Below are positions 13,739-27,100 of a stretch of 64,000 nucleotides of DNA, piece after piece (the first letter of the stretch is position 1; each line of letters starts with the position of its first letter). The notes under the pieces are model-generated. The model was not told where the DNA came from, searched no databases, and saw only the letters and a list, made by a program, of their open reading frames with translations. The stretch comes from Balanoglossus misakiensis (lineage: Eukaryota > Hemichordata). The stretch spans positions 8,060,001 through 8,124,000 of the forward strand of contig CM082582.2 in NCBI GenBank assembly GCA_040954595.2, in the 5' to 3' direction. The position numbers were made by a program, and so were the translations under genes.

Positions 13739-14576
13739 GGAGCATGCGCACGACGACGGGAATCCAGCCAGTCTGTCGCGGCAGCCCGACCCCGGCAGAA
13801 AATGCACTGTCCGTGATTGCCAAGCACCGCTAAAGGCACGGCGAAAATTGCCAAACAGTTTGCAGTACCACTTTCTCCGTCGCGTAAAGCTCCATGAAAT
13901 CCTAATTTTCGCGTCTCTCGATTGTAATTGGTGTACCTTTGACTGTGAAGAACGCGATACGGCGAACACGGGCACACCGTTCTAGTTAGATATTGAGGAC
14001 AATATTGTCGCTCTGAATTTGTAGTACGATCTGCTGTTTTAGAACGACCAAAAGGTGAACTTGTGGATGGGTTCGGGTTGGCTACAGCACAAACTGGCGG
14101 GCTGACACGGTCACGCGCATGCTCCTTGGTCGAACGTTGCGAATGCTATCGCTTTCAACACCTCTTTATTTTCGTCGTAATTTGCCTTGTGTCTTTTCTT
14201 TCACTAACAATGTAAAACTTTGACCATTTTAACACAGAGCTGTACATCCCATCTTTGAAACTTTGACCTGTTCATGATTATGTACGGTGCAAAGAATTCA
14301 CTTGTCATAACACAACTTGCTGTACTACAATCCGAGCATCCGTAGTAACCGTCGCCATGTTTGGCGGTAACTGGTGGTGTAACTATTCATCATAAACTGA
14401 ACGGATTTATCAAGTGTCACTTTGAGCACCGTGCATAACCATCTACTTTCATTCTCAATGTTAAAAATTCAACCTTATAAGACTGCTTTTTTAATGCATG
14501 ATTCATATACATGTATAAGTAAACGGAGTTCTCCGATGCCAGAGACCCTTATCACTCTGACCCCTCGGGTCACCTA

Positions 14577-14584
14577 TGACGTCA
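14577..14584. promoter_or_regulatory. CRE palindrome TGACGTCA
   Basis: Perfect CREB/ATF-type site about 840 bp after the receptor stop codon. Function is inferred from the motif only. Confidence 0.4.
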
Positions 14585-15178
14585 TTTGACGTGTTCTTCC
14601 CGGGTTTAAAGGGAAATTATGCGTTTCAAACACAAATTTGGTTCTGGAAATTTGCAAAGCGTAGTATAACCAGTGTGGTTCGTTGAAGCCAAAACATGTG
14701 CTTTGATCGGAGAATTCTAGTTCTGGCTATATTTTCATGTTACATTGTATTTGCATGTTGAATGTCTTGATATAATATGCACTTCTGTTGTCTGTACGAC
14801 ACCGCATGCTGACGAAAGACAGGAGCATGCGCGTGAAGAGCACTCTGTAATTTTAAACTAAAAATTAATATACAATACTTTAGGTATTAGACTTTAACAT
14901 ATTAACTTAAAGGTGTTATACCTATGGCCACCAAGTTAGATCGCTATTCCCTCAATATTGGCTGTACATACTAGAATCTTTCAAAAGAATATCCGATCTG
15001 TGACATTCATGAGCAGCTATCAGCGAAGCACTCAAACATGTAAATAGCTTGATGCATTTTTGATAGTCTTTTTCGTGCGTTCTATTTTCAAATCTGATGA
15101 CTGCCGGAACCAGATTCGGTGTGGACGCGTACATGTACATATACCCGATTGCGGCCACCGAACAGCCGGACTATGATG

Positions 15179-15228
15179 TGACGTCATTCACGGAGTTCGT
15201 GATCCGAAAAGACGGAACTCTGACGTCA
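15179..15228. promoter_or_regulatory. Paired CRE palindromes in an inverted arrangement
   Basis: TGACGTCA occurs at 15179-15186 and again at 15221-15228. Between them GAGTTC (left) and GAACTC (right) are reverse complements, so the pair forms a loose inverted repeat with unequal internal spacing. It could be a bZIP-responsive element or a small foldback remnant. Confidence 0.45.
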
Positions 15229-18200
15229 TAAAAATCATTATAAACGTCCGGTTGAACTGATGGTCGGGGTCCTCGCCAATGACCCATCTAATCCGAAACA
15301 ACTAACAACGATCTTGGAATTGATGCGTAATTGGCTTGGGCATGTAGTGGCATGTGCGCAGTCGTAAACCAGAGTGGTTCCGGCTTTACAGCGTGCTGCA
15401 GCGCTGTCGTTAGAAGAGATAGTTCAACATAGCCACCATAGCCTTTAACTTCACCAACCGTCTCCCCTGTCGTCTGAATTAGACTCTAGGAGCTGAAGGG
15501 GATACTTGTGTTGTAAAGCACAAGTTAATTACACACCCAAGTAACCTAATAACAGTTCAAGAAACTCGTTCCACTTCTTATTCATCAAGAGTGTATCACT
15601 CTAAAGATTTTAATGCCTGCTTTAAAATCACGCTCAATTTCCCATAACAGCAAACAAAAAATCGCTTTCAAAGACCTTTGCCCAAACATCCCACATGTAC
15701 AACATTAATTCACGTTCCTATAATGCGTTAACCCTTTTAACGATGACTTTACTATAGCTAGTCTGATGAAAGAAAAAATCGCGACGAACTTTATTAACGT
15801 ATCATTGTAATTTAAAGTCTAGGTGATTTATCGTGTATAAAATAGTCATATACAGTCAGACCTTGTGATTTTTTTCACGGTGATTTTATCTCATTATAAA
15901 TGTGATGGACATTCTTAATAGACCTGGGCGTAGATTTGAAGAATTTTCGCGTCACGACGAGTGAGTAAAAACATGTAGGGCCTATAGGACCATGAAAAAG
16001 AATCATAAATAACACACGATTTTATCATTTTGGGATTCTACTACTTGGCATGAACATTAAGATGCCATTTGGCAAAATTAGGCATAGACCAACCAATAAC
16101 GTATTTCGAGAAGGGCATCTAACATCACCATGATGATGGTGGGTTTATTATTCACTATTTATATAGGTAGTCGTTCTTTTTCAAAATTTGTGGATATTTG
16201 TCCTTTCTTGATATTCTGCCAATCGAGATTATTTCAACTAAGTTCCTCCAATACATAGCGAATACGTGTATCCCCCTCTCCGCCGGAAGAAAGGAAATGT
16301 AAATGTTTTATGAAGATATGGAGTAAGTTTTGTATCGTACAGTAAAGTGTAGCACCTTGCAAGCAACCATGTCCATCACCCCTCAAATAAATGGCCAGTT
16401 ATATGTAACACGCTGTACTATGACGTGGTTCCAATTAACGTGCACCACTCCGTAATTATTGTAGTCTTGTGCGCCAATATTCATTCCTGTCCACGCAGCT
16501 CTGTTTTTTCTCTCTCTCCCCCAACACACGACTCGGGGCGACCTCCATGCCAGCCAACATTACAACACTGACTCTTGAACAAACACTTTCAATGCTTGCT
16601 CTAGGTCGTTCGTTCGGATCAAGACCGTCTCGCAAAAACGGCATATACATTGGCCATCGCAACCACCTCTATTCCACTCCCACTACGCACGACTACTCCC
16701 AAACAGAAATCAGTCTGGAGCCTCGGTTCCTGCGAAGCCGCTCCTCGGATACACCGCATCTGTAGCAGTCGTGTACAGGCCTCGCCTCGTCCATAGCCAA
16801 TTCACCCTTCGCAGAACCCGACCAACTCGCTCAAATCAGTCTCGTCACTTTCTTTCAAAGAGAATTTGAATCGACCATTAAGAGCTGTATATGATTACCA
16901 CTACGACCCCAAGATATGTAGAGCGCCAACCAATTAGCTTAACTACCTACACACAGCACCACGGTGACTTTATATATGTATTAGGTGGTTTGGGAAATCT
17001 ATATTTAAGATGCCAGTTATTTTCGAAGACCTGAATATTTTTACAAAGTTGTCAAGTTTGTAAGTGTCATTAAGACGACTTTCTCAAGAGCTTCTCTGAG
17101 ATAGGAGTAACAACTTCATACCTTCAACATTGCGCAGAGAAGACTTTTCTTCTACTCTGTGGGTTGCAGGGTTCCCGTTTGGCGCGGTTTTATTCTACAC
17201 AATTATACGATATAATTCCTCCTGCCTTATGGTGTGGTTTTAAAATAACGACATTTCAAAACATAATAATTATACCGAGATTTTTTTCAGACGATATAAT
17301 TGTGTTATCTAAAATAGGTGGTCAGTTACATGCATGGAATGAAAAAATGCCAAAAATGATTACGTCAAACCACGAAACTTCTTTTAGCTTCCTTCATGGG
17401 AGTAGGGTTAGGGATTATGGTGCGACATTGCTTCAATCGTTTATTGGAATGCCTTGGTTCTTTGGAAATGTTTCAGGTAACTTATCTGGACGGTCAAGTA
17501 ATTTTGACCACTTTTTTTTCCTTTTCCCTGCCATACTGCATGTTATCTTCCCCTTTCTTTGCATGTTGGTGTGAATGTCTGAATCTGCATGTACGTCGTC
17601 TTGCCTTAAAATTTTGAAAGTTTCTGACCAGATCGAAGGAAAATCAATGACAGTTTGTCACTGCAAATGCATCGTCAGGCTTTCAAATAGACTAGACAGC
17701 TAGGCGAGTTGATCTGACACCAAATGTACTTGATTGTCGCACCTTTTTCTAGGCCGAAGATCGAGAGAGGAACTATTCATATTCAGCCGAACGGATACAG
17801 TTGTAACGCGGTCGCCGGCCAATCAGCAAATGGTGGCAAAATGCTACAAAGCATCTCGCTATGCGGACGATCCTGACCACCATACGTTTACTAAGTGATC
17901 ATTTCAGTGGACTCGGCTGATAGTTTTTTTTCTCTCACGACAGTGTCTCCCTTTCAAAGCCCTGATATACACCTTTCTAACGTTAAACCTCATTTGATAT
18001 TTTGAATAAAATCGTGCCATTCAGTGATCAGTTGACCCTTGCTTGCACCATCTATATGGTCGAGCGATACCTTGTTTACATCCAAGTCGCCATTGGTAGT
18101 ACATGTACACGTAAAATTGTCAATGTAAGGATAATCATAGCTGAATTATCTGATACTCCTTGCATGTACCATGGTGGCCCATCTCTATGGTCCATTACAT

Positions 18201-21081
18201 TTTTTCAATTACTTCATTACTGTTCTTATGTCATATGTTTACATCACGAAATCTATTTTTGTTAACATTGGCCCTGTAGACAAAATTCTGTGGGTGAAAT
18301 TTTGCATAGGAAACTTTAAGAGAGTGACCGATATCCCAGACTGTATAATACCCCGAGAATTTTACGTATAAATGTGGTTCATGATAGAGGCGACTCTTTA
18401 ATTATAAAAAAGATATCTCAATGTTGAAGGGTGAGGCGACAAGCTTGTCTCCTCTCTGATCCACGGAATCTTGTTTCCAGGGCTAATACATGTCTTATAC
18501 GATCATGTACCACCGGTGGTTTATGAAACACAACTTCTTCGTGTTCTATTGGTTTTTGTCAAGAGACTTATGTCGATGAATTTTAACTAGCATGATGAAA
18601 AGTGCTTTATGGATAGGAACGTTATTACAATGCGCGACTGTAGTATTTACTTATTGTACATGTAAAATGTTGTGAGTTGAGATGTGTAAATAAACGTCGA
18701 ACCTTCCACATACCTTTGCCCTGGCTTATGAGTGATCGATATCATGGAGAATTTTCACCGAATGAAAATAAGGACAATTTTGGATAATGGTGGAGTGGAC
18801 CGACCAGGACGCCTCGGCGGGTCATTGTTTCCAACGCTTTTTGGCAAGGGGCTGTTTCCGTTGACACCCTGCAGTCGTATCTGAACGTGAACTGGAGGTA
18901 TTACTGGGAGGCATAGAAGGTTTGACTATCACGGATTTCGAGGCAAGTGTCGTGAATAAGCAACCCCGGAATGAGTGACAAGGACGCGTCTCTGGAATAT
19001 TGAAACTGACAGTTCTGCCTGCAGGCAGATTAGATGGTGCAATAATACAGTCTGGGCAGGAGGATTTAGAGCGATACTTCGGGGGCCAGACAATCCAGCC
19101 CGGAGGGCGTACGGTGTATACCGATTATAATTGCCCTCTGAGAATTTTAGAGCTGCGTACGACCTTTGTGGGGGATTATCGGGTGCTAAAATACAAATCA
19201 CCGCGAGGATTTGTGGATATTGGATATTATCTGGTCCCTTTAAAGAAGCAAACCTCATAGATTGAAACTTTTCAGTCGAAAAGGTCGACAATCGGAGAAG
19301 ATCTGGGGCTGCAAGACATTGATTGTGCTAGGCAAGATAAAGTGGAAAACTTGCCATAAAAGGAATGGGAAGATTGTAAAACTCTAACTGATTAGAATTT
19401 ATGTCTGGGCAGCCTTTTTCCAACATTTTTCACGCCCACTCATAGAAATTTTCATAAATTTCATTCAAGAAAATATCAGGCCAGTGCATGCACTGAATAA
19501 ACAATGTGGCCATTTTGTCAGTTACTTTGAGAAATAATTAAACAAACATACAAGGTGGATCACTACGTGTTGAAAAGTACTTAATGAAAGATCACTTATG
19601 ACGCAAGTCCTGAACATTGCTCAAGAAAGGTGAAATCCTTTACATTGTAATTTGTGGGCATGTGCACTTGTCAGAAACTTGGATTATTGCTCCATTTCTG
19701 GGGTCAACATATCGCAGGAAATTTTGCTTTTGCACACACACCTCACGTATATGTAACATCTTTCACCAATGTAGAATTACAACCTTACAAAAACGCGTGA
19801 AGAATGTTGAAAATGGAAGTGGTTACACAAAATGAAGCTCACACAAATGCTGCTCAGAAAGCGAAGTCTTGTTTTGCATAAACCAGAATAAATGTTTACA
19901 GTTTACAAAGCAATAATATCACGTTCTCGCGTGTGCACTGGTTCACAACTGGCATCGGTTCACCACTTGCAATGATGTCCAGGTCATTTAAATAACAAAT
20001 AAGGACGTCAGAGTGTCCACGTGTTCAAGCAGTTTCAGAAGGAAAACATCCGCGATTCTCCCGAAAGCAACAGCTGGTGAGTGGGTGTTTACCTATTTTC
20101 TCCGAGTGGAATGTTTGTGTTATGGTCGTCTGAACGGTTTTTAAATCTGTTGGGTATGTTACAACGTCAACCGTTTGTTAGTTTTGCAACGAGATGCGTT
20201 GATGTATTTGGATTGCGTGTTTGGCACCTCTGCACTGGTACTCATCGGAGGGGGTGTGGTTGTTGAAGTTTGACACGCACGTGTTCATGACGCAGATATG
20301 TAGACCAACTTAAAATTGAGTATGGCATTGATCTTATTTAACTTATATGGCAGTTGGCAGATTTTTATGCAAATGGGAGATTTTCTGACAGGGCCCAGGG
20401 GAATCAAGAGTGAATGACACAAGGCGTCTTCGCCGTTACTTTCCTCCAACACCGACTTTCACTTCCGGGGCACTTAAAGGCACACCTTCCTTATCTGCTT
20501 TGACTGGCGTAGAGGGAGTGTGGTTTGTAAGCAAGTGGAAAGCCACCCTCGTATAATTTGTTCTGTCCCTAGATCAGCATGGTGCGTGTGCGCGTGGTGG
20601 TAGTCGGGTTAAATTGCTTGTTTCAAAATCAACAGCGATTTAATATACAAATGTCACGACCATTGCCACCGGCTTGTACCCACTGTGCAGATTTACGTGG
20701 TACGGGCTTTTTACCATTGCCAACAACTTCATTATCGGGGCTCAGAGACGCCAGCTGAGCGTGCGGTTGTGTGTCATTCGCATGTCGCATCTGATTACTC
20801 CCATGGGGAATCGTACGTGCGAGTGAGGGTACTGTGTCTGCCAAACGCGGCCGGTGATGATAAGTATCGGCTTATACCACCTTCAACAAGTGACGACATT
20901 GGTTGAGTGGGCAGTGGTTGAAAACGCAGCGGGTGTCCCATCCGTCACTCCAGAATTCTAGATTTGTGGGAATTGTCTAAAGGCCTTATAAACCTCGTAT
21001 ATACCTATTTTTATCCTAGTGTTGCGTGTTCCAAACGAATAGAAAGGGTGGTGTGTCAATAAAATTACGCATGACCCAAGA

Positions 21082-21119
<38 letters not shown>
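21082..21119. repeat. TGTC tetranucleotide microsatellite
   Basis: About nine uninterrupted copies of the TGTC unit, directly visible, followed after 50 bp by a C12 tract at 21171-21182. Confidence 0.95.
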
Positions 21120-21120
<1 letters not shown>

Positions 21121-24074
21121 TTTGTGTATGATATTCTTAAAAACAATTACCACCATCGTCTGACGCACAGCCCCCCCCCCCCTGCCACGGCGTCGTTAAT
21201 GTGCCCTCTGGTAAAAAAAAATGAATGTTTGTACAGTCATCGATCAAATTTCTGTTGCGACTCAGCAAACAGAATGATAATGTGAGACCGCATACAAAAA
21301 CGAGAACTATGTTTTGATACTGAAGTTATTCAAGGGATTCGAAATTAGGTTACCGCGGGGAACGTTACTCCCAGGAATTTCGCATTTTCTCTCTCGGTTT
21401 TGTTGATTAATTGGAATTTCGATAATAATTAATCAATCAATCATTTGATAATATTTGTCAACTCACTAAATGCAAAACGAAATACCGATTACATTTAAGC
21501 TGAAAGATAGCCCTTCCCGGGGAGTGTACAAGGCTTAGCCATATTTCTATATTGGATACTTTGTTTGAATCTAGTAGTTAATAATTAACTATACATATTC
21601 AGGTCTTTTATACCAATCAACTATATTTTAAGTGGCATTTGAAATATACGACTACGACTGTTTCCTGAAATATCGGCGCTTGTTGAAATCTCATTTCTGA
21701 CGTCTGTTCCTTAACTGTCATTGCCGAGCAATATCACAGAAAAAGTAGTTCCATTCCAAATTGTGTTTAGTTTGATACAGACTAATATTTGATGGTGAGT
21801 TTAGTTCACTGTGGCGAAGTTATTCAACTCGCAATACGGGCAGAAAAAATACCATCAGTGCGTATATCTCGTTTGAGTTCCCTTCATCGGGATAGGTCAT
21901 CATTATGTCGTTATTATCACATGCGTCCCCGCCATTGGAATGGTATTTTCGGGATTGCCAGGGAATCTGCTTTATTGCCGGCCATTAGTCAGTATTCCGT
22001 GCAGGCGAGTCGGAATCCGAGGAGATCTGTGTGGCAAAATTGAACACGCTTTGATTAAATCTTCGCCGATAGGCGCGATCGCCACGAATCGAAGCTGGTC
22101 GGTAGAAAATCACGTATAGCTTGGTGCCGACACTAAGCATACGTATGCACACAGAGCATGTATCTGAGTGTCCACACTATTTTGTATCATACAAGGAAAT
22201 AATTCGATTTTCTTTGATTTCATTTCAAATTCTGTTATTAAACTACACAACTCTAACACTAGACTACCCCTTGATTGAGTCCAGCAGCACCCTTTATCTA
22301 AGGAGGGCAGAGTCGCAATTGGGGGATGAAGTAAGGTGTCCGTGTGAAGAAGAAAACCAAAATAGCAGAACGATCTCGAGAAAGAAAATCACTTTCCGAC
22401 AAAGAATCCGATAAAGACATCTAACACACCTATAAACATGCCACACACAGCGTTCCTGATTAAAGACACTGATTTGTAGGGCCGGGCAATTTTGAACAAT
22501 AAATAGGATCTCGTAACTCATATTTGTCAAACAGAAAATAAAATTTACGATTACGAAATTGAGGTCTCTCAATCCACAGTTCAGTCAATTTTCCGCGAAA
22601 GGGTTCACCTCGACAAGAGTTGGTTGTAAACCATTCGTCACTCTTATAATTCTCTGATTTCCTCATTCTATATTTCTTTGCAATTTATTGACCATACACA
22701 GGAAGTATTCGGTCGAAACACTTTCAATTTGGTTTAACATAAGTACATGTATATGACGTTTATTGCCAACCTGGGCCCTATTACCCGGCAAAGTGCAATT
22801 ATAAATGCGAACTCACCACAGTTCAACTGCGTTTGTAGTTCAATATACATTTATCGATACCGGATTTTTGGTATTCTGTACTTAAAAGTAGCGGAGACTA
22901 TAATTTATCTTTTTTCACGTGCCGTGACTTTATTTAAATTTTTCACATGGGAGTCTAAGTCATCTTGGAGCAACGGAAGAGTTGCAGACTGTCACCCGCG
23001 GATGTGTTGAGATCCCAGAGTGAGGCCTACATGGCATTGATGTGCCAGACGAAAGCAGACGCTATACTCATTTTGTGGTGATAAATAGGCCATCAGTACT
23101 AACTGATATTCCTAGTACCTGAACTTGCTGAAGTTGAAATGACACCTTCACCGATAACATGAACTCGGTGTTATCTTTGAATTTGGTAAAATGCACTTTT
23201 AAGCATTCGTGGTTGTGTCAGTGACCATGAAGCGCATTCTTGCGGGGTCATCATTAATTGAGTCGAAAGCGCTGAAACTGGCGTGGATACACTTGCATGG
23301 CACTTTGCTATCAGTCTATCTGCTCCTGAATCAATCAGACCTAAATTGGTCAATTGTTGGGGAGCCCGTCGAGGGAGCGCGTTCTTCTCGAGGAAGTCCC
23401 ATGGTGATTTCTCCGTCTCCACGACAACGTTGGAGATAAACACTTACACATCCCTGGCGAGGCCTGATAAGAATCAGTCTCGTGAACGGGCTGACCACGA
23501 TGTCAAGCGGTTGAACTGTCCGATTTTTCTCGCAACCGTCAAGCTGCTGGATATCATGGGAGAACTTCCAGAGCTATTCAACTTCGCACGTCACCACCGG
23601 TTCGATCGAGAGCAGTGTTAAACTGATGACAATAACTTTCTAATTCAGCCTACGAGAAGCTAAGCGAACCTTTCATGCAAACCACATTATGATAAATGTA
23701 AGGATCTCGATAATTTACATACACATTTCTCCATTTGACACAGATAAACTTTATAATGAATACGCAGTTATGTGGATGTACGCAAAACCAAAAATCGTCC
23801 AGGGGAGATGGAGGGGCTGCAAAACTGCAGCAACCCAGTACAGGATTTTGGAAGGCTGCGCCTGTCGAGTCACAGCAAAGTTGGGCGAGGTTAAGAAGTC
23901 AAAATTGGCCGAATTTTTCCTTTGAAGTGTGTTAAACAAAAACCAGGATAAACAGAAGAATGAATATTCTCAGCGTTTCCTTGCTTTCCACGATTTTAAC
24001 CAGCTGTTCGTTGATCTTTTGTGGAAGCAGAACTTTTATACTTACCGCCGTTATCTCGAAAACGAGGTTGGTTA

Positions 24075-24086
24075 CCCAGAATGCAC
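24075..24086 (+). promoter_or_regulatory. ZNF143-type motif in the ZNF341 promoter/5' UTR
   Basis: CCCAGAATGCAC lies 32 bp upstream of the ZNF341 start codon and matches the core of the ZNF143 (Staf/SBS) consensus. Such sites sit near transcription starts of many animal housekeeping genes. The start codon itself lies in CAAGATGGCG, resembling a YY1-type initiator context. Both are motif matches only. Confidence 0.45.
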
Positions 24087-24117
24087 TTCAGTACCCAAGA
24101 GAAGCATTGCATTCAAG

Positions 24118-24151
24118 ATGGCGCAAGGCTTGTTCGATGCGTTAGGCGTCG
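24118..24151 (+). CDS. ZNF341: ZNF341 coding exon 1
   Basis: Encodes [11 protein letters not shown] plus one base (phase 1), then donor GTGAGT. The upstream boundary of the transcribed exon is not visible. Confidence 0.88.
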
Positions 24152-27100
24152 GTGAGTATAAAATATTTTTACGTGTTTTTCTCAACAATATATGTCGTTT
24201 GAGGTATCCCAAGTAAAAATGTGGTTATTGCTCTTTGCCCTGTAATTTTTACATTTTTTACAGTGCATGCCGGGTACCGTTTTTCGGCACTTCAATTTGC
24301 GCCTGTGTGTCTATTTCGTGTGGTTTTCTATGACCCATCGCGTTCACCTTTTCCATTTCACTCATTATAATATTCACATATACGTGGATTTCCCCATTTT
24401 CTCAAATGTACATGTTGTTCCTAATCGCCGATTTAAAAAATACCCCGTTAAAATGACGCAGTTATGTTTTTCCCTGGTGTTGAAATTTGACAGGTCATTT
24501 GCAAGGCGACACAGCACACCCTGTGAAAATTCGCTTCCCGCCTTGTTTGTTCAACGTTTGGCAACATCGCATTAATTCGACATCAATTTCCATATACAGT
24601 TTCACATCTGGGGAGGGTTGTCGGGCTTAAAATGGTGCGCAGAAAAGTTTGGGGTGATGTTGGAGTAGTTTGGTACCGGTGAAGCGGGGTAGAGGGGGTT
24701 ACAGGTGGGGAATATGTTGGAACAGCCTGGCCAGGGTGGGTCCGTTTTTGTTGGAAAAGCTACAACACACGTCGCCGCCATATTCGTCCTGATCACAGTC
24801 GAGTGTTCAGTAAAAGACCGGACGGTCGACCACCCTCGCAGGAGTCGTTTCGTAAATTCAGCCGAGCTACCAATCTCAAGATTACCACAACTACGTGTTC
24901 TTGTTCCCAAAAAAGCTATTTCTGAAATTCTGTGCCGCGATCGCAGAAAGAGAAATGGGATTGCGTTTCACGGTGTCCATTGCCCGTTGCATGCCGTGGC
25001 CTGCAAGGTCTTTGTTCTTCAACCCCAGCCGGGAAGCCATTTGTATATTGCCTAGCCACATTACAGGCATTCCATAAAGACTGCTTACGTGATCGCCGTA
25101 CTTCGGAGGACCGGTCACTAATATAAACTAGCCTAACCGTCTGTTGCTTTGGGCATGGTACATTTGAAATGTTTGGTTTTTGTATACCGATTTCTGAATT
25201 TGTAAAACACCGTTGCTTGTTGAACGGTAGATCATGGACATGTTTAGCCTTGGCTTGTACAGTGCCAGCTCACAGTCCCTTGATCAACTGTGGCCAGCTG
25301 TTGTATCAACGATCGTGTAAATTACTGGATAGGAAAAAATAGATCCCCAACCACAACGCAGCCTTTGATAGGAATTGAATGCTTTACCCAACCAGAATTT
25401 TCATTCACATAATTTTCGGAGACAGATGTACTTGATTTACAACTGCATGTTTAAGCATTTCAACATTTTACAAACACATACCTGTATTTCTGAATCATCA
25501 GGTATTAATCAGTTGGCATATCATAAACTACAAACTGTTGTCAATCTGAGTCCCGTAAAGCAATATCTGTTGTAGTGATGAAATTATTTTGATGCCAAAC
25601 TATATGATAAATGTGCAGCTTTACAAATACATGTTATTATGATAAAATAAAGATTGGCTATGTTGTGCCAAATACACAACCTTTTGTAGCGTGGATTACT
25701 ATTGGGATGTTCTTTTTTTACCCTTTCACCCCTATTTCCTTGAATAGAGGGCCCAGCATTGCCATTGAGTACAATAAAGTTGGACCAAACCATTTAAGTG
25801 AATGGGTTAAGTATGTTGTAAATGCAGAATATGACCACTTTGCCCTTTCTGTCATTTTGTCTGTTGTACACTTACGTTGTTATGGCTGTGTTAAATGTAT
25901 ATACCGGTATATCCACACATGGAGGAAGATTTGGAGATGATACCATCGTCTATCTTTAGATTGTAATAGACCAGCAGATAATGGTCGCATACATGTAGTA
26001 TTTGCACTGGGCTTTGGTCTGTGAACAGCCCAATATTTTCTAGTACAATAATGACGATCAAGATGACAAACAAAGCAATCAAGTAAATATTCCAGTTTTC
26101 TGATGATCTGAGTCAGATGTACTTGATTGTCATATCTGTGTTAAACTGCAACAATTTTCAGATTGTTTGTGGAAAACATTCAGTCTTTCCTTGGATGTAA
26201 ATCGTTTGAATAATTGCACCTAAGTCCTTGATAATGTCTGCCTATGTGACAAAGACAAGCTCAGAAATTCACATTAGTTTGCCATCAATCTCTTAAGGAG
26301 TGTAATCTGTCCCTGAACTCTGTGTTAACCACCAATTTACTACTTCATGTAAACAAAAATGCCAGATATAATTTTATCATTCGAGAGACTGCAATTTAGA
26401 AGATTACCTGTCTTGTCTGTTGAGCGATTGAATGAGTCTGAATCGTGTGGTAAAATAAAAAGATTTACAAGTTCACAGGAATATATACATGCACTTGAAT
26501 ACTAATAAATGTTTTCTTTGACGTTTCAGTTGGCATGGACAACCAGACTGCCCTGGCTGTACAGTCGCTGCTGGATAGCCAGGGTGGTGTGCAAGACCCT
26601 ACAACGAATGGAGGTAAGTTATAAGCACATGTCATTTCTTGTTTTCTCAGTGGTTGGAACCTTGAAATTAAATGCATGACCTAATGACTTTGAATTTTTC
26701 GATATATACTTGTCGAATTATCGTGGAATTTCACTAGTCATTAAAAGTGCAAAATTTTCGCCTTGGTTTCATTGCCAAAATAATCTGAGAAACTATTTTT
26801 TGTGCCTGCCCTTGCTAGATCAAAATTCATGACTTGTCATAGTTTATGTCGCACAATCGCAATAACATATCAACTGTGGAGTGGATTTGCAATAATTGTC
26901 ATGTGAATTAAAAGTGTTCATTAAACACACATTTCCAAGGTTACTGTCCCTTTTAAAAGGGACCCCTGCAGAAGTGTCGAAGGACCCAATAATGCAAACT
27001 CCATGAAGTAAAATAATAAAACCACTCAGAGTCCCAGAAAATACTTTTTGTTGAGAGGGGTATCCATGTTAGGAGCATTAGTCACGAAGCAATATAAGAG

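Larger units (their letters stand above)
13739..24117. other. 3' UTR of the receptor gene and intergenic region; no gene recognised
   Basis: No clear canonical AATAAA was seen close downstream of the receptor stop; the first obvious ones are distant (16386-16391 and 18005-18010), so the transcript end is unresolved. The rest is AT-rich intergenic sequence with only short open frames that lack domain motifs. A comparatively GC-rich patch at about 18780-19260 has open frames on both strands, which is expected from composition. Simple repeats occur at 21082-21119 (TGTC) and 21171-21182 (C12). Three CRE palindromes lie at 14577, 15179 and 15221. Confidence 0.5.

Noticed and set aside
20582-20760. 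MVRVRVVVVG-like start resembling an FAD/NAD-binding beta strand
   Set aside because: No glycine-rich GxGxxG continuation, and the frame closes after about 60 residues without a usable donor.
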